From: Coemansia sp. RSA 922
Taxonomy: Eukaryota > Kickxellomycota > Kickxellomycetes > Kickxellales > Kickxellaceae
NCBI GenBank assembly: GCA_027577415.1
Contig: JANBQS010000837.1
Coordinates: 1 to 11,334 of the forward strand
Length of the DNA stretch: 11,334 bases
Direction of reading: 5' to 3'
The notes beneath the pieces are model-generated. The model was not told the DNA's origin and searched no databases. It saw nothing but the letters and a program-made list of their open reading frames with translations. Made by a program: the position numbers and the translations under genes. Below, one piece after another: positions 5,561 to 11,334 of this stretch. The first letter of the stretch is position 1, and each line of letters begins with the position of its first letter.

Positions 5561-7691
5561 TAATGGGGACGAGTTTGCATCGACTATTAACCAAAGCAGC
5601 GAGCCAACAACAACGGACGCTGCTGCTGGAGGTGATAGTGATTTGCACTCACACGTCGATACCGTCTCTGCGACGGGCAATGTCACTGAGTCGAGTTCTC
5701 GGTGGTCCTGGCGGTGGTTTGGCACGAGCAAGAGTACAGCACAGCCCAGTCTTGGACGTCTAGATGTCGCGCCAGGTGGCGGAAGCAGCCAGCCGTATGA
5801 GCATACTGATAGCTTGCACGATCCGCCACCGGTTTCAGCATTGGAGAGCTGCGTACCAGAAGTTGACCCAGTTCCAACAGAAATTAGCTGCCTATCAGAG
5901 GGCGAGCCCAGGACCACTGATGCCTCTGGCCAGCGGCCTAGCGTAAATATGCTGGTTCCCGATCTCGACTTTGAATCCATTATAGCCGTTACATCTACTG
6001 CAGGAGTGCTTCCAAGTGAGTCTATTGACAGCAGTAGTGACGACGGAAAACACGGTGACGATGTTCCGACTCTGTCGTGGCGTGGCCAACTGCACGGGCT
6101 AGGTAAAACACTGCTTAGGGGAGCCATTGCGATCGCACCAGACTGGGCGCGCTCGGCGATACAGGGACACGCCTCTGCCGACACACTTGGCCAGCTGGAC
6201 GATGGTACATATCGCAGCGAGAGCCCTGGGTACTCCAATTCGCAAAAGATCAAGAGCGCAATGGACGTGGGCGCACACAAGCTGGGCAAAATAGCAGTGA
6301 TAGGCGTGCATGGGTGGTTCCCTACGCGCATGCTACAAATGTTCTCTGGTGAGCCAACGGGCAAGTCTGAAAAGTTCTGCGTGATGATGCGCGACGCGAT
6401 AAAGGAGTATCTACAGGACACACATGGCATACGAGTCGAAAACAGCGACATTAGCCTGTTTCCACTAGTTGGCGAGGGCCGAATCGAGGACCGTGTTGAG
6501 CTACTCTTATCGCAGATCACTGACATAGACGAGCCAGCAGACAGTCAGCAGCAGCCAGCAAGCGCACTAGATCGTAGCAGCAGCAGCAGTGGTAATCGGC
6601 CAGCTTCCAGCCTTGGCGTAACGTCACCAGTTGCCGAGCACAAGCCCAAACTCCAAACCAAGGCGAGCGCCTTGGCCAACAGCTCGGATCCTGCCAGTTC
6701 TTCGGCAAGGCGGTCCGAGATGATTGCCGAGGTCCTCATGCCTGAACGCAAGCGCCGTGCCGAGACGCTCAAGGTTGCTGATACGGTGTTTGTAGTGACG
6801 CACTCGCAAGGCACGCCTGTGTCTGCCATGCTTATTGAGCGACTGATCGAGCTGGAGCTGTTGGAGCCTCGCCGGCAGCGCATTGGAATGCTGGCTATGG
6901 CAGGCATCAGCCACGGGCCTCTGCCGTATCTAAAGGACAACGTAGTCATCAAGTACATCGAGTCCGAGGCAGCCCGCGAGCTTTTTGAGCTGATGGATCC
7001 AAGCTCGCCGCAGAGCCAGCGATATGTGGGCGCCCTAAGCACAATATTGCATAAAGGCGTGCGTCTGATATGCATTGGATCGTGGGTCGATGAGGTTGTG
7101 CCTCTGTACTCTGCTATCATTCAGGGCGTATCTCACCCGAACGTCTACCGTGCCATGTATGTCGATGCCCACCACTACCTCGATGATTTTCTGACCAATT
7201 TGATCGTCTTTGCACTGCGCTTGCGCAACATGGGCATTTATGACCACGATCTCCTGACTCACCTTAGCGAAGTCGTGGCTGGGTCGCTGTGGGGTCACTC
7301 TGGTCACTCTACCATCTACGCAGAGCCAGCCGTGTACAAGTTGGCTATCAAGTGGCTGCTGTACTCTACCTCATCAGTGCCTCTCTCGTCGTCGGCGTTG
7401 GTACCAACAGTTGCGCTTGGGCTGCCCGCAGGTCACCAGCATGCCGAGGCCAGCGCAAGCGGTTTGCAAATACACATGTCGTATCGGCCATTCAATGCCG
7501 CCGATCGACTCAATCCGTTCTTCATCCCTTGGATCATGCGCACGCTGTGGGACGAGCCCGAAATCAGGCAGAACGAGGGTCTGCGTGTTGAGCTTCAGCG
7601 ATTGGTAGCCCTGTTTGACAAGTGGGCTCCAGAGACCAAAGCGGGAAAGGAGCTAAAGTATCGACTGGAACCAGTTCGTGCGGCGCTATAG
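4407..7691 (+). CDS. Long alpha/beta-hydrolase-fold protein, putative lipase/esterase-like, fungal family of unknown substrate (1094 aa)
   Basis: The frame is open upstream, but 4407 is the first in-frame ATG. Residues 1 to about 620 are low in complexity, rich in Ser/Ala/Thr/Gln and probably disordered, with a Gln run and scattered Trp motifs (WSTYSWL near 311, RWSWRWF near 433, WRGQLHGLGKTLLRG near 557). The conserved part starts near residue 627 with KIAVIGVHGWFPTRML; His635-Gly636 is the likely oxyanion-hole motif. The nucleophile elbow is THSQG, with Ser800. A plausible acid is Asp895 (GSWVDEVVPLYS) and a plausible base is His922 or His923 (DAHHYLDDFL). A low-complexity insert (about residues 708-772) interrupts the fold before the elbow. 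It resembles a conserved fungal hydrolase group that I believe includes yeast YJR098C; this is from memory. No signal peptide or clear membrane span is seen. Reaction and substrate are unknown. Confidence 0.85.
5532..5558 (+). repeat. CAG trinucleotide repeat (polyglutamine) in the hydrolase gene
   Basis: Eight CAG codons and one CAA encode nine Gln around residue 380 of the hydrolase, in its disordered half. Pure CAG runs are prone to length change, so strains may differ here. The antisense strand reads as poly-Leu, poly-Ala or poly-Cys, which explains several spurious antisense open frames. Confidence 0.9.
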
Positions 7692-7781
7692 CATGTCTTT
7701 ATATATTCATTGAAACGACATTTGCACGTATATTTTTTTACCTCAGGCTGTCCGCCGTTCAGAATCCTTGTAGTCAATAAA
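7692..7781. terminator. Shared 3' region of two convergent genes, with AATAAA for the hydrolase inside the SYO1 coding end
   Basis: Only 51 bases separate the hydrolase stop (7691) from the SYO1 stop (7743). The spacer is AT-rich on both strands (TTTATATATTC, TATTTTTTTA). A plus-strand AATAAA at 7776-7781 lies within the last codons of SYO1. If used, the hydrolase transcript would be antisense to the SYO1 3' end, giving overlapping 3' UTRs. Confidence 0.45.
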
Positions 7782-10013
7782 GCCTCGCATGTTCTGAACT
7801 ACCAAGTCGCCTCGATCGCGTAGCTCGCGCTTCACACGCCGGTCAACAGTTTTGACAAGCTTGCGCATGGGCAAGTAGCAAGTGCGAAGCTTGGCCAAAA
7901 AGCCACCACGCACAAAGACCGGCTCGTCGTAGTCGTAGGCTTGGTCGCCATAAATGTCGTAGATCAAGTCCAATGCCTCGATGATCGGTTCTACATTATT
8001 GCTGTTGGAGGGCGCTCCGGTAGCCAGCAGAGGTGTACAGACAATGTTGTCTAGCAAATACGTGCCGATACGCTGGTTTTCATCAACGTGACCTGGCTTG
8101 CGGCAAGCAATGCTTCCTAGTACGCCAATGGCCTTTACGCGCAAGTCAGAGTTGGGCGCTTGCTCGCATACGTGAATAAGGCCCTCAACTTGCTCTCGCG
8201 TCGCGGGCACCGCACCCTGAGCACTACGGGCAAGGGTCCACATGCAGCTGATCGTGGGCTCAAGGACGGCAAAGCGCAGGCGCTGATCAGTGTCAGCGAG
8301 CTCGGCAGGGGATCCGGCTGTGCCAAACAGGAGCTGCGCAATGTCAATCAGTAGGCGCCACCACTGGTCAACACAGTCACCATGCTTGCGGAACCACACC
8401 TTGAGCGACTCTTCAATAACGAGAAGGACGTTGTTGAAGCAGCTCAGAGCGCGCTCGTGTAGCGCAGCAAAGCTCTCCACCACAGATACGATGGCCTTGA
8501 TCGCAGCGCTGTTGGGTGTGGATTGGGCGCACTCGCTGATAGCAGTGGCAAGGGTGGACATTTTGGTGGGCTTGGCCAAGCGCTGCAGCGAGGGGACGAT
8601 GGCGCCAATAAACACGCCCAGGATAGACTGCTGCACAACGTCGTCGGCTTCATTGGCAATCGTACTTTCATCGGCAAGAATATCTTCCATGTCGTTAATG
8701 TCAAAGTCCACTCCAACATCATCATCATCCTCGTCGGCGTCGTCGTTGCCATCTTCGTCGAAATGGCGAGTGACATCTTCAATGTCACTGCCTGCGTCCT
8801 CGCCATCATCACCAGCCATGTCTTCGTCGTCGTCGTCATCATTGGAATTGGAATTGGAGGCGTCGTCAGCCAGCTCGGCGTCTTCCGCGCCTTCGTCGGT
8901 AAATATATTTGCGGCGAGCTCCAAAGCAAGCTGAACATAACTGATGCGCGAGTTGAGTTGATCCAAGGCCGCTTCTTGCTTAAGTCCACCTGGCGGTTCG
9001 GCGCCATTGGCCTCGGATTCGGCATGAGCGGCAATGACCGACTTTACTGCCGCAGCGGCAGTTTCAGCAGCGGCATCGACATCAAACTGGATAAAGCTCG
9101 AGATGACCTGAAGGAGCGCTCGGCTAAGATCATCCCAGGGCTTTACTTCGGCCTCGGGGGTACCATCGGCATGTCCCTTGTACGTCTTTTCCAGCTGGCT
9201 CAATGCAGCGGGCTTGATATTGGCAAGGATTCCGCCGGCCAGAATGCGCACAATTGTCAGGTCATCGGCGGATACCTCATCGATGCCGTGCTGAGTATTC
9301 ACGAGCGCAAACAAGGTCTGGGTCGCACCAGGGTGGCCAAGCAGCGTGTGCTGGGCGTGGATGTTGGCGTCGGTCAGCGTATACAAAAATTGGCCAGCAG
9401 TCTGGACCAGCGACGCAGGGAGCTTCCCGATTACCTTGAAGAACGAAATTAGGAAGGGAATAAGCGCCATGTTGTTGATCTGCTTCAAGCTCCACGGAAC
9501 GGTCTCGCACAGCACCCACAGGATGGATATGAGATTGTCGGTTGTCTGAAAGACGATATTGCGCTCATCGACCGTAAGTTTGGCGCCGTCATCGCTGTTT
9601 TTAATTATGCCGTCGATAGACATTGCCAGGCGGGGGATCAGGGCTTGGATTGCACCGAATATGTTTTTGCGGCTGACTTCCTCGGCGGCGCCTTGGTCTA
9701 TGGCAACCAGCTTGTGCAGGGCGCCAGTGACCTGGAGGATAACGTCAGGAACAGAGTCTGTCATGCGCTCAATGAGCTCGCTGACCACGTTGTTGGCAAG
9801 CAGTAGTCGGCGCACTGCCGGATCCTCGGACATGAGCAAGTTGCTGGAGCTAGCAGCAGCCCACACCCGGTCGTTGGCATCGTCGGACTTCAACTTTTTC
9901 AATAGCGCGGGGACCTCTTCCTTGCTTTTAACCGTAGTCACAGCACCCGCGACGGCAGGGTGACCCAGCGGAGTAGCACGGTCCTTGAATGAACGTTTTG
10001 GTGCCCTCCCCAT
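7743..10013 (-). CDS. SYO1: Syo1/HEATR3-like ARM/HEAT-repeat chaperone for ribosomal proteins uL18 (Rpl5) and uL5 (Rpl11) (756 aa)
   Basis: Syo1 carries newly made Rpl5 and Rpl11 together into the nucleus for the 5S RNP of the 60S subunit. ATG at 10013 opens an intron-free frame of 756 codons, close to the usual length. The N-terminus (MGRAPKRSFKDRATPLGHP) is basic and ends in R-x2-PL, a form of the PY/PL import signal read by Kap104/transportin. Residues about 35-310 are helical ARM-type repeats (LLKKLKSDDANDRVWAAAS opens the first). Residues about 374-449 are a strongly acidic, Asp-rich loop, the element that binds Rpl11 in the characterised family member. The rest to residue 756 is HEAT-type helical repeats, with a basic C-terminal end. 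Assignment rests on overall architecture and the N-terminus. It converges with the hydrolase and shares a divergent promoter with FBP1. Confidence 0.85.
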   Translation of the reverse strand: MGRAPKRSFKDRATPLGHPAVAGAVTTVKSKEEVPALLKKLKSDDANDRVWAAASSSNLLMSEDPAVRRLLLANNVVSELIERMTDSVPDVILQVTGALHKLVAIDQGAAEEVSRKNIFGAIQALIPRLAMSIDGIIKNSDDGAKLTVDERNIVFQTTDNLISILWVLCETVPWSLKQINNMALIPFLISFFKVIGKLPASLVQTAGQFLYTLTDANIHAQHTLLGHPGATQTLFALVNTQHGIDEVSADDLTIVRILAGGILANIKPAALSQLEKTYKGHADGTPEAEVKPWDDLSRALLQVISSFIQFDVDAAAETAAAAVKSVIAAHAESEANGAEPPGGLKQEAALDQLNSRISYVQLALELAANIFTDEGAEDAELADDASNSNSNDDDDDEDMAGDDGEDAGSDIEDVTRHFDEDGNDDADEDDDDVGVDFDINDMEDILADESTIANEADDVVQQSILGVFIGAIVPSLQRLAKPTKMSTLATAISECAQSTPNSAAIKAIVSVVESFAALHERALSCFNNVLLVIEESLKVWFRKHGDCVDQWWRLLIDIAQLLFGTAGSPAELADTDQRLRFAVLEPTISCMWTLARSAQGAVPATREQVEGLIHVCEQAPNSDLRVKAIGVLGSIACRKPGHVDENQRIGTYLLDNIVCTPLLATGAPSNSNNVEPIIEALDLIYDIYGDQAYDYDEPVFVRGGFLAKLRTCYLPMRKLVKTVDRRVKRELRDRGDLVVQNMRGFIDYKDSERRTA

Positions 10014-10365
10014 TGCTCAGAGATGGATATCAATAACAAGCGTATACAATGAAATGTGGTTGGAGGAGAAAGAAAAGGCTAAAGGTCTGGAAAAAAAAAA
10101 CACTAGATGAAAAATATTTGAAAAACATGGCAAACTGATCCGTTAACGCAGATCAGATCTATTGCTTTACTAATTGCCGCTTATCTGCACGTATGCGCTT
10201 TGTCATGCTTCCCTCCCCCAGTCCTGTGGGGTGGGGTGGTCCATGCACTCTGCCGCTGGTCGCACAGTCGCATGAGCACCTAGGGAGGAGGCCATTATCT
10301 CTTCTTCTCTGGATCTCCTTTGCTTTACATTACCATACTATCGCTTATCTATTGACTGGACAACA
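10014..10365. promoter_or_regulatory. Divergent SYO1/FBP1 promoter with Mig1/CreA-type GC boxes and a palindromic element
   Basis: These 352 bases separate the two divergent start codons. Near FBP1, GTGGGG occurs twice, overlapping (10226-10236), with a C-rich CCCTCCCCCA just upstream (10211-10220). These match the SYGGRG core of Mig1/CreA glucose repressors. A palindromic element lies at 10135-10156: CTGATC and GATCAG arms flank CGTTAACG. Within it, TCCGTTAACGCA (10139-10150) fits 10 of 12 positions of the yeast carbon-source-responsive element YCCRTTNRNCCG. A run of ten A (10091-10100) could mark the nucleosome-free region. Two tiny upstream ORFs (10243-10275 and 10272-10283) lie in the possible FBP1 leader. 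Factor assignments are inference. Confidence 0.5.
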
Positions 10366-11334
10366 ATGACCGACCACCACAAGACCAACATCATGACGCT
10401 GACTCGCTATGTGCTGGAGCAGCAGCGGCAGCATCCCGATGCGACTGGCGACCTGAGCATCGCTATGAACGCAGTGCAAGTGGGGTGCAAGTTTGTCGAG
10501 TCGTGCGTGCGCAAGGCGCGGCTCATTAACCTTGTCGGGCTGGCTGGCAACACTAATGTGCAGGGCGAGGACCAGAAGAAGCTTGACGTGCTGTCGAACG
10601 AGATGTTTGTCAATGCGCTGATAGCGTCGGGCAAGTTTTCATTCATGGTCTCAGAAGAGGTGGACGACATTGTGGTTGTTCCTGAGGAGCTGCGCGGAAA
10701 GTACTGCATTACGTTTGACCCACTAGACGGCAGCAGCAACATTGACGCTGGTGTCAATGTCGGCACTATCTTTGGGATCTGGCGGCTTCCCTCGGGCGAC
10801 AAGGCCACAGTTGATGAGATTCTGGTCCCTGGCTCGGAAATCATTGCTGGCGGATACTGCATGTACGGTTCGTCTTGCAACCTGGTGCTGACCTTTGGAA
10901 ACAGCCGCGTGGAGGGCTTCACGCTGGACCCGGCTCTTGGCGAATTTATCCTGACTCACCCCAACATCCGCATTCCGTCGCGGGGCAAGATCTACTCGGT
11001 GAACGAGGGAAACACGCTGTACTGGGACGATGCCACCAAGGCCTACTTTGACTCGGTCAAGTTTCCGTCGGCCGAAAGCGGCCGCAAGCCCTACTCGGCT
11101 CGCTATATCGGCTCGATGGTGGCCGATGTGCACCGCACGCTTCTGTATGGTGGCGTGTTTGCCTACCCCAGCGATCGCAAGTCGCGCTCGGGCAAGCTGC
11201 GCATTCTCTACGAGTCGTTCCCAATGGCGTTTATCACCGAGCAGGCAGGCGGCAAGGCCACCACGGGCTCTCAGCGCGTGCTTGACATTGTGCCCAAGCA
11301 CATCCACGACCGCTGCCCGATCTTCCTTGGCGGC
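10366..11334 (+). CDS. FBP1: Fructose-1,6-bisphosphatase, 3' end cut by the window edge
   Basis: This enzyme hydrolyses fructose 1,6-bisphosphate to fructose 6-phosphate, the committed step of gluconeogenesis, in the cytosol. ATG at 10366 opens 323 codons with no stop before the window ends; the family is about 335-350 residues, so only a short C-terminal tail is missing. Numbering matches the mammalian enzyme without gaps in the N-terminal half: SEEVD at 96-100 and FDPLDGSSN at 117-125 give metal ligands Glu97, Asp118 and Asp121. The AMP site is kept (Thr27, Ser31 for Thr, Lys112, Tyr113, Arg140), so AMP inhibition is likely. YSARYIGSMVADVHR (about 243-257) and SGKLRILYES (275-284) form the sugar-phosphate and late metal sites. 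The N-terminus (MTDHHKTN) lacks the Pro-2 degron and the RRxS phosphosite of baker's yeast Fbp1. Glucose control may act through the promoter GTGGGG motifs. Confidence 0.97.
   Translation, partial: MTDHHKTNIMTLTRYVLEQQRQHPDATGDLSIAMNAVQVGCKFVESCVRKARLINLVGLAGNTNVQGEDQKKLDVLSNEMFVNALIASGKFSFMVSEEVDDIVVVPEELRGKYCITFDPLDGSSNIDAGVNVGTIFGIWRLPSGDKATVDEILVPGSEIIAGGYCMYGSSCNLVLTFGNSRVEGFTLDPALGEFILTHPNIRIPSRGKIYSVNEGNTLYWDDATKAYFDSVKFPSAESGRKPYSARYIGSMVADVHRTLLYGGVFAYPSDRKSRSGKLRILYESFPMAFITEQAGGKATTGSQRVLDIVPKHIHDRCPIFLGG

Noticed and set aside
5468..6526. Long antisense open frame (about 350 codons) opposite the hydrolase gene
   Set aside because: It lies within a well-supported coding gene, begins with low-complexity residues produced by the CAG repeat, and has no recognisable domain. 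GC- and Ser-rich coding regions often leave open antisense frames.
8523..9452. Plus-strand open frame of about 310 codons opposite SYO1
   Set aside because: Hydrophobic Val/Ile-rich translation is the complement of the Asp-rich acidic loop of SYO1. No motif or own promoter supports it.
10407..11307. Two antisense open frames opposite FBP1
   Set aside because: FBP1 has conserved active-site and AMP-site residues over the same bases; the antisense translations show no family features.

Overview
The window looks like nuclear DNA of a fungus with compact, mostly intronless genes. Recognisable proteins are typical of fungi: a DcpS-type scavenger decapping protein, a small SET-domain protein, a long fungal-style alpha/beta hydrolase with a disordered N-terminal half, a Syo1/HEATR3 ribosomal-protein import chaperone and fructose-1,6-bisphosphatase. 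The long intron-free frames, short spacers (51 bp between convergent genes) and AATAAA signals would suit an early-diverging lineage such as the Kickxellomycotina, but that placement is inference. Nothing bacterial (Shine-Dalgarno sites, operons) is seen.

Layout. Bases 1-859 hold the 3' part of a broken DcpS/Dcs1 gene. It has two compensating single-base frameshifts, a probable internal deletion, and Tyr where the catalytic His should be. Bases 860-3681 are an AT-rich stretch of 2.8 kb with no intact gene. It carries two direct copies of a 176 bp TATA-containing repeat 520 bp apart, arranged like a miniature LTR element, followed by short coding-like frames on both strands, hairpins and a 12-base C run. 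This is the accessory, decaying part of the window. From 3682 to the end the DNA is ordinary gene-dense, more GC-rich sequence: SET protein (+, 3682-4194), alpha/beta hydrolase (+, 4407-7691), SYO1 homologue (-, 7743-10013) and FBP1 (+, 10366 to beyond the window edge).

The genes do not form a pathway. SYO1 acts in 60S ribosome biogenesis, FBP1 in gluconeogenesis and DcpS in mRNA cap turnover. Regulation is visible mainly at the divergent SYO1/FBP1 promoter (overlapping GTGGGG motifs of the Mig1/CreA type and a partial match to a carbon-source-responsive element) and upstream of the hydrolase (CACGTG E-box, TATA-like element, tiny upstream ORF). The hydrolase and SYO1 converge so closely that their 3' UTRs probably overlap.

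I see no clear new biological system. The best leads are the decapping-enzyme relic, the miniature LTR-like repeat pair beside it, and the large uncharacterised hydrolase.
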